A stretch of 64,000 bases of DNA from assembly GCF_048128805.1 (NCBI RefSeq), contig NC_136016.1, positions 20,015,176-20,079,175 of the forward strand. Direction: 5' to 3'. Below the pieces are notes generated by a model that saw only the letters and a program-made list of their open reading frames with translations, searched no databases and was not told where the DNA came from. Numbering within the stretch: position 1 is the first letter of the stretch; each line of letters begins with the position of its first letter. This DNA is from Centroberyx gerrardi. Taxonomy: Eukaryota; Chordata; Actinopteri; Beryciformes; Berycidae. Positions 1 through 45,761 of the stretch are shown here, piece after piece. A program made the translations under genes and the position numbers.

Positions 1-229
1 CTGATCCTGATGTAAAATTCCATGACTTTCCATAACTAACTCGGAGCTCTTCCATGACCTAAAAATTTTATTATTTCCTGGATTGTTAGTTGTTGTCTAA
101 AGGGGTAAACAGTCTGGTTTCAACTACAGTTGGGCTGAAAACCACCATCTAATGCAATAAATGTGTGAAACAAGTTAGAAAATACTTTCTGGTATATTCC
201 TGTGAAGTGAACCATTTGTAAAACTAAAC

Positions 230-760
230 TACTGCTGCTACTACTAATAATAATAGTAGTAATAAACTTTATTTATACAGCAAATTCATAAAAATAATTT
301 ACAAAGTGCTTTACAGCCAAACAGAACAATAATAAAAAACAGCAGGTAAAGGAGAACAATGGAAACAACATAAGAACAGGTAAGGTAAGAACTATAAAAT
401 AATATCTAAAAAATAATAATAATAATAATAAAAAAAAGTTTATAAAAAGAAGTCTTTAAAAGAGACGTATAAGATGATCCAGACTTGGCAAACTTTATAT
501 CAAGTCATTCCAGAGTTTAGGGACTCTGACTGCAGTATGTGGACGTATTTGCTCGGAAATGTAGGGTGGGGCTAAACCACGTACTGCTTTGTAAGTGATC
601 AATAAGAACTTAAAATCAATTCTACATTTTATAATGCAAGGAAGCTAAAATCAGAGTAATGTGGTCTATTCTCCTAATGCCTGTTAAGAGCCTGGCAGCT
701 GCGTTCTGAACCAACTGCAGACATGAGAGAGAGTGTTATGACTGATACCAGACAGTCCAA
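230..760. repeat. Retroelement-derived interspersed repeat in ARHGAP17 intron
   Basis: The stretch starts with an AT-rich trinucleotide run and the phrase 'aaactttatttatacag', followed by 'caaagtgctttacag' and 'ggtggggctaaaccacgtac'. These are hallmark phrases of a LINE/SINE-derived repeat common in fish genomes. No intact reading frame is present. The rest of 1-1224 shows no gene; it is the intron after the exon ending at 1225. Confidence 0.5.
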
Positions 761-1224
761 TCAAGAGGAAATAAAAGCAGAAATTACCATTTCTAGATGT
801 ATAATAGATAAAAATGATTACAAATAAATATATAAAAATGACAAAAATAATTTTAGAGATATTTCCCAATTGGAAAAACATAACTGTACACTATGCTCTG
901 GACATTTCTATCTGTACACTAGCACATGTGAATAGGTAACAATGCACACTTGTACATCCATTCAATCCTACAAATATGTCAATGAAGACACTACATCTTT
1001 ATTTATTTGTGGTATTATTTTACTATGTTTGGTTGTTGTAATTACTTGTGTTATCTTCAGCACTCTCAGTTCATCTTATTCCGCTATCCTCTGCTGCTGC
1101 AATAACCCAATTTCCCCACAGGGATCATTATAGTTTTATCGAATCTAATGAATAATAGCAGCAAACACAGTGATAATGCTGGTTTTCAGTTGGGAACGGG
1201 ATATTAACTTGCAGACTCTCTCAC

Positions 1225-27882
<26,658 letters not shown>

Positions 27883-28440
27883 CTTCAGTCCCTTGCCAGT
27901 CGAGTCTTCCTACGATTCAAAGCCGGACACTTTGGTTTGTCATGAAGTTCAGACGGCCTTTCCCCGTTTATATTTTCCTATCTGTCGTTATGACAGGGAA
28001 AAACAAGCGAGAGCCATTGAACCCAAAACCAATTAAAAATAGTTTGTTAGCTTAGCTAGCTCCTAAGCTAGCCTTTTCCAGGTGGAAATTTTAGAAAAAA
28101 GTTCCCTTTCGGGGTGACGGCATGATCCGCGAACCTCCTTTTAAATATGTTTCCATACATTAAACTCCCCAAGTAAGCCGTTAACTAACTTTCACTGGCT
28201 CCAGCTGCTTTTCATAGCTCGTCTCGCTTGCTGTCTGACGTTAGCCGACTAGCTAACGTTAACGTTATCAAGCTGGATAATCCGTCGGCCGCTTTTCCCA
28301 GAGCGGGGAGCCGACTGAACAGCAGCTCACCTCTGCCAGCACACAGCAGCGAGCAGCAGGAAGTAGACGGCATCATCTGCCATCCAGCACCACCTCCCCC
28401 TGGCCGCCCCGTCCGGGACCACGGCCGGGGGGAATGTAAC
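27883..28440 (-). promoter_or_regulatory. Putative ARHGAP17 5' UTR and promoter region
   Basis: This stretch lies directly upstream of the ARHGAP17 ATG on the minus strand. It is GC- and CpG-rich at 28,240-28,440 compared with its surroundings and has no TATA box that I can recognise, as expected of a broadly expressed gene. The transcription start is inferred to lie here but cannot be fixed from sequence. It ends abruptly at a transposable-element-like repeat at about 28,436. Confidence 0.45.
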
Positions 28441-29150
28441 GAGGTACTTTACTGCGTTACTTCCATTTAAAAGTAACTAGTTATGTTACAACGTTTCTTT
28501 ATTAACGGTAACTATTTAGGGTATTTTTTCGTTACCCACTGTAAATACATGGCGGTAGCTATTGCTTGTGATGCCAAGTGTTATTTCACGTCATCACTCC
28601 CCTTTCAAGATAACTAGTTACATTACAAAGTTACTCTTTAACAGTAACTAGTTAGGGTGCTTTTACGTAACCCACTTCAAAGACATGCCGTAGCAATGTC
28701 TTGAACTGTCAAGTGTTACTTTACTTCGTTACTTCCTTATAAAAGTAATTAGACTGTTACTCTTTATTAACAGTAACTACTTACGGTACTTTTACGTTAC
28801 CCACTTCATAAACAAGTGTGCTATCGGCCATTGTTTTAAAATGTAAAGCAAGCTATTGCTGTTTTCATAAGCCAATCAAATTTTTATCAAGCGTTTTTTC
28901 CCCCGATTAGCAGCATGTTGTCTGCACGAGATGCTGAGATGATTTTCATTTTTTCTACTTATTTTAATTTGCGTTGAAATAAATGAAACAATTAGAAAAA
29001 GAAAAGCAACGATATTCTAATTTTAAAGTGGAAATAATTATGGTATACAAAAAATGAAAAACTAAAGCGTTAAGTCACTAATTTAATTACCACAACAAAG
29101 TAATCTGAGTAGGCTACTCTAGCGCATTACAAAGTAACGCGTTACATTCG
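28436..29150 (-). repeat. GTTAC-rich interspersed repeat with three internal ~140-bp tandem units
   Basis: Words such as 'taactagtta' and 'taacgcgttac' recur throughout. Three units start near 28,435, 28,577 and 28,711, each with a GTTACTT start, a TAACTA core and 'gttacccact'. The whole is homologous, in opposite orientation, to 55,876-56,357 in alpha-globin intron 1 (shared 'tttgtaacgcg', 'gaagtgggtaacg'). It begins right where the GC-rich ARHGAP17 upstream region ends. Confidence 0.6.
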
Positions 29151-29461
29151 ACGCTGCTGTGTGTGTGTGAGAGAGAGATAAAGACAAAGAGAGATGCAGG
29201 TTAAAGGTTAAATCAAGTTTAATATTTAGCGGCTTAAATATGTAACACTTCTGATTATTCAAATAGGCCACTAGTTTCTGGTCAGTCAATAAAAAATAAA
29301 ATGTAAACAATCACATACAGAAATAAGACATTAAAGAAACTTGATCTTTTACACTGCAGCAGCAATCTCATTGCTGATCCAATATAATAAGTGTCTAAAG
29401 GGAGTGACGCTGCTTCAACATTGCCAGGGGTTTCCATGTTGTAAAGTGAGCAACATATTCA

Positions 29462-29760
29462 TTCATTTTCTTTACCGCGGGTCACTAGGGGCTGCCTATC
29501 CCAGCATGCAATGGGTGTAAGGCAGGGAAAAACCCTAATATAATACTTCCATGGGAAACACCCTGGACAGAACACAGGAACACAGATACATGATCAGTCA
29601 CACTGACCATTATACCTAAGGACAATTTAGAGTCTCCAATCCACCTGACTTGCATATCTGTGGGTTGTGGGAGGAAACCCACATAAAACAAGGGAGGCAC
29701 AGCAGGGCTGGGAAGTGAGCCCAAGTCCTTCTTGCTGTGAGGAAATAAGGCTGTGAAATG
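29462..29760. repeat. Vertebrate interspersed repeat copy
   Basis: It contains 'gggtcactaggggctgcc', 'gacaatttagagtctccaat' and 'ttcttgctgtgagg', and is related to 3,586-3,795. Another 'ttcttgctgtgaggcaat' fragment lies at about 29,950. It is inserted in the 3' flank of the first zinc-finger gene and absent from the equivalent place in the duplicated copy, apart from a short fragment near 34,250. Confidence 0.55.
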
Positions 29761-30284
29761 TTTTTTAAAACATTATTTGCAAAGCCAGCAATAGAAAAAC
29801 GATCCAAAAAACTTTGAAATGATGCCGTTTTTTTTCTTGCTTGGTGTGAAATCAAGGCAAAGACACACAATCAAGGCAAAGAAACACATTATTTAAGAGA
29901 ACTAATTTTGGCACATCATCATTCAGTACTGGGATTTGAACCCATGTCCTTCTTGCTGTGAGGCAATAAGGCTAAACACTGACCGAGAGAGTGAGAGACA
30001 CCCATTTAAAATGAAAATTACAGATTTTTCTCATTAGTCCTTTGAAGAGTCAAATGTGTTATGTTTCTGAGAGACCAGCTACAGTGAGGAAGAGTGAGAC
30101 AATAAGCTTTTCAATTTCACAGCTCAAAGTAGCAAGTCACATCCAAACTTCAATACAGATTTCATAACAGATTTTTCTAACTTGAAAAAGTGGCTGTAGA
30201 GATCCATCTGCATTTCGGCTGGTGGCCTGTGCCAATTTCCCCATCCTGGTATTGATATCACTTTGAATATGCAGTACATACAGT

Positions 30285-30735
30285 TAGGGCTGGGCAATAA
30301 TATCAATTATAATATCATTTCAATACTATCGAGTATCGTCTTTCAGTTGAATCATATCGTGATGATATGACGATACTGTGATACACAATATCGAGTTTTG
30401 TTTGACATCACAAATAACATTACAGTGCAGTTCAATGGGATGAACAATTTGATACTTTTGATATTGTGATACACAATTCTGTTGTCTCAATTGATAACAA
30501 GCAAATTTAAGAAATTGCCAAAATGAGGTATGAAACATTTTAAGGAATCTCATTTGGAGATTTATTAGGTTTATTTGACATCACACTTAACATTACCATG
30601 CAGTTCAGTAGGATGAACATCAATTTGATTATTTAACACGATTTTGCAAATATAAGCCATATCAAGATATATATCTATCACAAAAATTCCTTATGATTAT
30701 AATAATATTGATTTCAATCATATCGCCCAGCCCTA
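30285..30735. mobile_element. Intact 451-bp hAT-type MITE with 8-bp target duplication
   Basis: The terminal inverted repeats are TAGGGCTGGGCAATAATATC at the left and, reversed, TAGGGCTGGGCGATATGATT at the right. Perfect 8-bp target duplications CATACAGT flank it at 30,277-30,284 and 30,736-30,743. The right end lies only 14 bases beyond the zinc-finger stop codon, so the MITE forms most of that gene's proximal 3' UTR. The paralogous site near 34,525 lacks it. Confidence 0.88.
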
Positions 30736-30749
30736 CATACAGTAAGTTC

Positions 30750-32555
30750 CTATGAATTCTCTTTGTGAAACCTCATGTGCATTTTACAGTTTGTCTGGCT
30801 GATAAATCTTTTAGGGCAAATATCGCACTTATATCGCTTCACCCCTGTGTGGATTTTCATGTGAGTGTTCAAATTTTCACTGCTGATGAATCCTTTGTTG
30901 CAAATATGGCAAATATGTGGTTTCTGGCCAGAATGAGCTTTCATATGTTGCTGAAGACCCTTCTGCTGAGAGAAGCCCCTGCCACACAGATCACAGACAT
31001 ATGAAGAATCCTGCGTGTGGACTTTCTTGTGAATGTCCAGGTTTCCAACAAATTTGAATTCTTTCCCGCAAAACTCGCAGCTGTACGGTTTCTTCCCCCT
31101 GTGAGCTTCCATGTGCGAGTTCAGATTTCTCTGGTCGCTAAATTCTTTTCCACAATCTCTGCAGCTGTACATCTTGTCCGTGTGAACCGACATGATGTGT
31201 CTGATGCAGGTTGTCCTGTGGGTGAATTTCGCTAAGCACATTTTACACTTGTACGGCTTCTCGCCCGTGTGGATCCTCATGTGGCCGTTCAGAGCCGAGG
31301 ACTTACGGAACTTCCTGCCGCAATCTTTACAGCTGTATGGCTTTTCACCGGTGTGGACTCTCAGGTGGACTTTTAATAAAGCTTCTGTAGTAAAGTTTTT
31401 CCCACACGTAGCACAAGTCCTTCTTTCTTTTACGTGACTCTCTAAGTGGTGAGTCAAATTCTCGGAGGAATGCAGACACTCTCCACAAATGCCGCAAACG
31501 AATTCGTCGTTATCTGCGTGACAGGAGACGTGCTTGAGCAGATTGGCCTTATAGCAGAAGGTTTTCCCACACAGTTTACAATGACAAGGATCAGAGTGGC
31601 TTTGCCTTTGCGGTTTCACGCGGGACTTTGTGGATCTCTTGTCACTGTTTGTTGCTACGGCATCGTTCAATTCTGAAGTCTCAAAATCAGACTCTGAATC
31701 TTCACCTTCCACATACGTTGTAATGGATCTCTTACGCTTTTTCGCAATCTCTGACTCTTTTGATTCCAGACTCTCAAAATCTAACTCCAATCCTTCCATT
31801 TCCTGATAGGACTTTGTAGGTTTCCTGCGCCTTTTTAATAGTTTCCCCCCATCCAAATCTTTTTGCAACGCCCCAAAATCTGACTGTGATCCCTCACCAC
31901 TTTCACTCTGGAAATCCTCACTCTCATCTTCAGAAAAGTCAGAGGAGAGGGGCTGGCAATCAGCTGATGGCTGTGTTGCTTCACATGTCTCTACTCCCAG
32001 TTCTACTTCCATTACTTCAGTGGATTTCCCAGTATTCAGATGAAGCAGGGTCGCTTTACCTCTATTTTCCATATTATGGATTTGGTTAAGACTTGAAGTA
32101 GTGATGAGGTCCAGGTCATGTTCACTTTTCACACTCGGAGAAGGAGAAACTGCAAAAATAACAATATCATCGGCTGACTCTTCTGCTCTTTGACTAGTTG
32201 GGATTTGCTCCTCTTCCACTTTAACCTGTGGAGGCACTGGCTTCTCCCGTCCTGCATTCACAGTGAGGGAAACAAATAAGATAAATCATTCAACTGGAGT
32301 AAAGTTATAGCCATTCAGAAACCACTGCAATATGAAGAAAGTCTGTATGTAAAAAATACAAAAAATACGCTACAAACCTTCTATTAGTACTTTCATGTCG
32401 GGTTTAATAACTATATTTAGCATTTCTCGTTGCTCCTGCTCCCTCGAGGACTCCTCATACTCTTCTATTGTTTTTTCTACCGCACCGCAGATCTCTTCGG
32501 CTGCCGCTTTTAATCGCTCGTTGACAAAAGCTCTCAGCAATTCCATTTTAGACAT
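30750..32555 (-). CDS. C2H2 zinc-finger protein with ten fingers (tandem copy A)
   Basis: Two exons: 32555-32378 (start ATG at 32555) and 32251-30750, joined as [12 protein letters not shown], giving 559 residues. Exon 1 encodes an alpha-helical N-terminal module, [20 protein letters not shown], typical of fish zinc-finger genes and possibly for dimerisation. A long acidic/serine-rich linker follows ([20 protein letters not shown]), with several basic KRRRK/KKRKR patches that could act as nuclear localisation signals. Ten C2H2 fingers close the protein (from [19 protein letters not shown] to the last CKMHMRFH), most joined by TGEKPY-like linkers. It is a probable sequence-specific nuclear DNA-binding regulator; its targets are unknown. 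No KRAB, BTB or SCAN domain is seen. It is closely related to the gene at 34,542-36,144. Confidence 0.92.
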
Positions 32556-32711
32556 TTTAGAAGAGAAAAGTCCCCTTTACACCAACTAATGTTAAGCTAA
32601 TGTCTCAGCTCTTGTCGAAAGATGGTGCTCAGTGTAAACATAAAAGGTGCATGCCGGGATAGCGCTGGTATTTCCGCCAGAAGCGGAAGAGGCGTAATCA
32701 CAGCTGCAAGC

Positions 32712-33644
32712 CCGAGGGACTTTTATTCCCTCAGTAAAGTCTGTCAGGCAGCCGGCTCCTACGTGGCTGCCTGTCAACACGCCTTTCTGCACTGAGCCAA
32801 CCACAAGTGCTGAGCAAACTGCACAACATGCCAAAGAAAAGGCTGCAATCTATATACTTTGCTTATGAAATCTAAAAAAAAACTCCCAAGAACCTCTCCA
32901 AACTTGCCTTACATGATTTCTGATAGCCACAAATCACGCCTTTTAGTGTGGTATTAGAAACCTCATATGACTTGATAAATATAGCTAAACTAGACTTGAT
33001 TTAAAGGCAAGTCATCTGCAGTTAGCTGACTAGCTAGCTAGTAGCTAGTGCCAATAATTTATATGATTTCTCCTTAAAAACAGTCATTGTTGTATCACTA
33101 TATGTTTACACACACACTTCAGTGGTATTCTCACTTCTAAAAGTAGCACCGGACTGCCAGACTGAATTGATTCCTGAAAGGCAGCAGGTACAAAGTGATA
33201 CTAGCTACATGCTGTTGAACAGTCTTTTAGCATAATGACACCTTAAGCCTCTCAGGAAGCTAATAACAAGTTGGCCACTGCCAGACAGTCTGAATAATGT
33301 CAGATGAAGCTAGATGCCTGACAGGAAGCAAACTAATCAATTGTAAAATGCAGTCTGGCAGGCCAATACTACTTTTTAGAAGTCTCCCCCAAGTTGTGAC
33401 AGAATATCATCGACTTGTGTGTTCTCATGTAACATGATGCAACAATAACTATTTTTAGGAAGAAATCATAATAGCACTTGTCCACAATTTTAGCTACTAG
33501 GTCAGCCACCTATTAAGCTAACAGGATTATCATGTTGTGCAGTTTGCCCAAAAAGAGGCGTGGCAGCCTTGGGAATTGGCTCCTCACCATGGATGTATTA
33601 AACTGCTCCTGACAGGCCGTCCTGAGGGAATACTAGTCCCTCGG
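32712..33644. mobile_element. Large imperfect foldback (inverted-repeat) element
   Basis: The ends mirror each other: left 'ccgagggacttttattccct', right (reversed) 'ccgagggactagtattccct'. Further inside, 'caaactgcacaacatg' (near 32,815) is matched in reverse near 33,535, and 'acttctaaaagtag' with 'gactgccagactg' is matched by 'ctactttttagaagt' with 'cagtctggcagg'. The two ~450-bp halves therefore form an old palindrome. It has no reading frame. It lies just upstream of zinc-finger gene A, at the point where homology with the upstream region of copy B stops. Confidence 0.6.
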
Positions 33645-33725
33645 ACCAGCCTGAATACCGGCTGCGCTTGTTTTTAACGCCGGGGCGCTTGGACTTGACG
33701 TAGGCGGAGTTAGCTGATAAATGTT

Positions 33726-33948
33726 ACATGCGCCACAACAACCAGAGGACTATGTCAAAAATCATTAATAATCATGTCTAAACATTTTTATTAAATAAAA
33801 TATATCAGAAACAATAAAGAAACTCAAAGAGAGAGAGAGAGAGTTTCCTTATTGTTTCTGATATTCTAATATTATTAATATATTTAATAAAAATGACATT
33901 GTTTATTAATGATTTTTGACCTACTCCTCTGGTTGTTGTGGAGCATGT
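33726..33948. repeat. 223-bp palindrome (hairpin-forming inverted repeat)
   Basis: The left arm begins 'acatgcgccacaacaaccag' and the right arm, read in reverse complement, begins 'acatgctccacaacaaccag'. Matching continues through 'gtcaaaaatcattaataa', 'atttttattaaata' and 'atcagaaacaataa' to a central GA-rich turn near 33,830, with a few mismatches and small gaps. It looks like a foldback MITE. Confidence 0.8.
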
Positions 33949-34541
33949 GATGCACCACCAAACCTGTAGAAATACAGATTTAAACCAATTTATTTGTATT
34001 GTCACACCCAGTAAGTGAGAACTAATTAAAATGTATACCTTCACATATCGTGTCTTGGAGAATCTTTATGTCTTTTATTGAAAAGAATTATATAAAAAAA
34101 TAAGCCATGTGTTTCTGAAAAGTTTTTGGTCAGTATAAAATGTAAACAAACAAGTGTGTATACAAAGTAGGAATTGCAGCAGAAAATTGATCTTTTAAAC
34201 TGCAGCAGTAACAACAGTAGCACAACACCAGTGCTGGCAATTGATTCCAAGTCCTTCTTGCTGTGAGGCAATGAGGAAATGATAGTTTTTTCCCCATTCG
34301 ATTCCGTTGAACAGCCAAATATGTTATGCCTCTGTGAGACCAGCTACAATAAGGAAGAGTGAGAATCTAAGATGAGGTTGAGGAGACAATAAGCTTTCCA
34401 ATTTTAACGCTCAAAGTAACCTGCAGAAGTGGCTGCAGTAGAGAGATCCATCTGTATTTCGGCTGGTGGCCTGTGCCAATTTCACCACCCTGGCATAGAT
34501 ATCACTTTGAATATGCAGTACATAATAGTATACTTAAGTTC

Positions 34542-36144
34542 CTATGGATTCTCTCTGTGAAACCTCATGTGCATTTTACAGTTTTTCTGGCTAATAAATC
34601 TTTTAGGGCAAAAGTCACACTTATATGGTTTCTCCTCTGTGTGGATTCTCATGTGTGTATCCAAGTTTTCACTGCTAATGAATCCTTTGTTGCAAATGGT
34701 GCAAATATGTGGCTTCTGGCCAGAGTGAGCTTTCCTGTGTCTTTGAAAAGCCTTCTGCTGAGAGAAACCCCTGCCACACACATCACAGTTATATATAATG
34801 TCCTCTGTGTGGACTTTCTTGTGAATGTCCAGATTTCCAGCATATTTGAATTCTTTACCACAAAAGTCGCAGCTGTACGGTTTCTTCCCTTTGTGCGCTG
34901 CCATGTGTGCGTTCAAATTACTTTGGTCGCTAAATTCTTTTCCGCAGTCTCTGCAGCTGTACATCTTGTCTTTGTGAATCGTCTTGATGTGTCTAATGCA
35001 GGTTGCTCTGTACGTAAATTTTCTAAAGCACATATTACACTTGTACGGCTTCTCGCCTGTGTGGATCCTCATGTGGCTGTGTAGACATGAGATCTTGCGA
35101 AATCTTCTGCCGCAATCTTTGCAGCTGTACGGCATTTCTCCCGTGTGAACTCTCATGTGGATTCTTAATAAAGCTTCTGTGCTACAGTCTTTTCCACAAG
35201 TAGGACAAGTCTTTCTTTCTTTTACGTGACTCTCTAAGTGGTGCATCAAATTCTCTGAGGAATCCAGACGTGCGCCACAAATGCCGCAAAAGAATTCTTG
35301 ATTATCTGCGTGACAGGAGGCGTGCTTGAGGAGATTGGCCTTATAGCGGAAGGATTTCCCACACAGTTTACAATGACAAGGATCACAGCGGCTTTGGCTG
35401 TCTGATTTCTCATGGGACTTTGTGGATCCCTTGTCACTGTGCCCCAAATCTAACTGTGATCCCTCACCATTCTCTATTTCACCCACACAATCCCCTCTGT
35501 CTTCATTCTTAACTTCAGGAAAGTCAGAGGAGAGGGACTGGCAATCAATTGATGGTTCTGTTGCTTCACTGGTCTCTACTCCAGCTTCCACTTTAATTGT
35601 TTCAGTGGATTTCCTAGTATTTAGCTGAAACAGGATCGTTCTACCTCCATTTCCCATATTCTGGATTTGGTTAAGACTTGAAGTGAGGTCCAGGTCATGT
35701 TCACTTTTAACGCTTGGGAAAGGAGAAACTGCAAAAGTAACAATATCATCGGCTGACTCTTCTATTCTTTGACTAGTTGGGATCTGCTCCTCTTCCTCTT
35801 TAACCTGTGGAGGCTCTGGCTTCTTACCTCCATTCACCACGAGATAATCTATGAAGTAAGGAGTAAATAAACACAATAAATCATTCAACTGGAGTAAAGT
35901 TGTAGCCATTCAGAAATAACGGTGATATGAAGAAAGTCTCTATGTATAAGATATGCTACAAACCTTCTGTTAATATTTTAATGTCGGGTTTAATGACAAT
36001 ATTTAGCATTTCTCGTTGCTCCTGCTCTCTCGAGATCGACTCCTCATACTCTTCTATTGTTTTTTCTACCGCACCGCAGATCTCTTCGGCTGCCGCTTTT
36101 AATCGCTCGTTGACAAAAGCTCTCAGCAATTCCATTTTAGACAT
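34542..36144 (-). CDS. C2H2 zinc-finger protein with ten fingers (tandem copy B)
   Basis: Two exons: 36144-35964 and 35848-34542, joined as LTE-D-YLVVNGGKKPEPPQ, giving 495 residues. Exon 1 is almost identical to that of copy A apart from one extra Ile (YEES-I-SREQEQ) and three substitutions. The linker is acidic and shorter than in A because the SDF-rich repeats and basic patches are missing. The fingers align one-to-one with copy A: contact positions of fingers 1, 2 and 9 are the same, while those of 4, 5, 6, 8 and 10 differ. Finger 3 has Cys in place of the core Phe (GKDCSTEALL) and finger 8 has Phe for the core Leu (QQKAFQRH). The product is a presumed nuclear DNA-binding factor. It is a neighbour of LCMT1, divergently oriented. 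Confidence 0.92.
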
Positions 36145-36579
36145 TTTAAACGGGAAAAGTCTGGTTTACACCAACTAATAACTAACGTGCCAGCTCTCGT
36201 CGAGAGATGCTGCTGCACAATGTAACACAAAAGTTGCATGCCGGGATAGCACTAGCACTTCCGGCAGCAGCGGAAGAGGCGGGGTCGCAGCTGCTAGCGT
36301 CGTGCAAGTTGTCATTAGCAAAGCATAATTCATTCGTTAGATATTGCATAAGTTCATGCGACTCCTATTTTGTTTGTTGCACAAAGATAATATAGTAACC
36401 CGACTGTGCTCACGGTTGAATTATTCCTGTCCCCTCTTAGTTTATACGCCCGCCTGTCAAGTTTAGCTAGCAAGGTTAGCTAGTAGCTAACCAGTGTAAT
36501 TACAGCAGGTGGACGGGATTCTGTAGCTGCTGCTTACAGTTTTAATGTTAACCAGCTAACGTTAGTACCAGGCTCATTG
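36145..36579. promoter_or_regulatory. Divergent promoter interval between zinc-finger copy B and LCMT1
   Basis: Only 435 bp separate the two start codons, which face apart. The interval holds ACTTCCGG (36,257-36,264), an ETS-type site typical of broadly active promoters, GC-rich words such as GGAAGAGGCGGGG, and no TATA box. Its left ~150 bp is homologous to the sequence upstream of copy A (shared 'gcatgccgggatagc'), so the zinc-finger promoter was duplicated with the gene. Confidence 0.55.
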
Positions 36580-44907
<8,328 letters not shown>

Positions 44908-45645
44908 GCGTGACATCGCGGCACCGTTGGACTGGCTTGGCGTTTGTGCGTGCCACGATAAACAACGGGAGAAGACCTGTGGAAGAGGAGATGCAGGGAA
45001 GAGGAAGCCCTTACTCCCCGTCAAGCCCTCGTCTGGAAGTAGTAAAAGTGTGAAAACTCTCAGCATCAGCAGAATGTTTTTATTTAATGAGTTTTCTTTG
45101 CGTCCCTTGTGTGATCGCAGCGGTGCGTGTTCGAGATGAGGGGTTATTAGGTCGAGAGGAGACGGGGTGTGACACTAGACTGGCACTGAACCACGTCATG
45201 CCCATTTTACTCATTTGCTCACAGCCTTATTTTGTGTGTGACTACACAATCACTCACACTTCCCAAAATGTCATTTCGAAATATCTACATTTTACTCTTG
45301 TTTTTTGAGGATTAAAGAATGTATGACGTTTTAAGGATTTCAGATGTCTTACAGTTGTCCTTGTCGGGTTTTTATGTGCCATTTTATGTTTATTTATTGA
45401 TCAGCTGTACTTCCCAGACATATTTTCTTATGATAATAGAAATTGGGGATTCCAGTAACACACATGCATGTGTTGATTTTTAGTGTGGAACTGCTAGATA
45501 TGCATTACGCTACCACTGCTGGTTAATTTATATTTGCCTGTATCATGTTTTCTATTCCCGCAGCTAGTTTTCTTCAAGTAGTAAGAAGGACGTGCCAATT
45601 CAGTTTGGAATAGGTTATATTTGATGAATGCTGATAGTGCAGTTG

Positions 45646-45651
45646 AATAAA
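45646..45651 (+). terminator. LCMT1 polyadenylation signal
   Basis: AATAAA lies 739 bp after the stop codon and is followed by a T-rich and GT-containing stretch, consistent with the end of the LCMT1 3' UTR near 45,665. Confidence 0.6.
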
Positions 45652-45761
45652 GACATTTTTTTGTGTAAAAATCTGTTCCGCTCTTTATTTCTATACTTAA
45701 TTACAGATGACATTAAAATGAAATGTGATTTTTTTGTGTCTGTGTGTATTTAATTGTAGTA

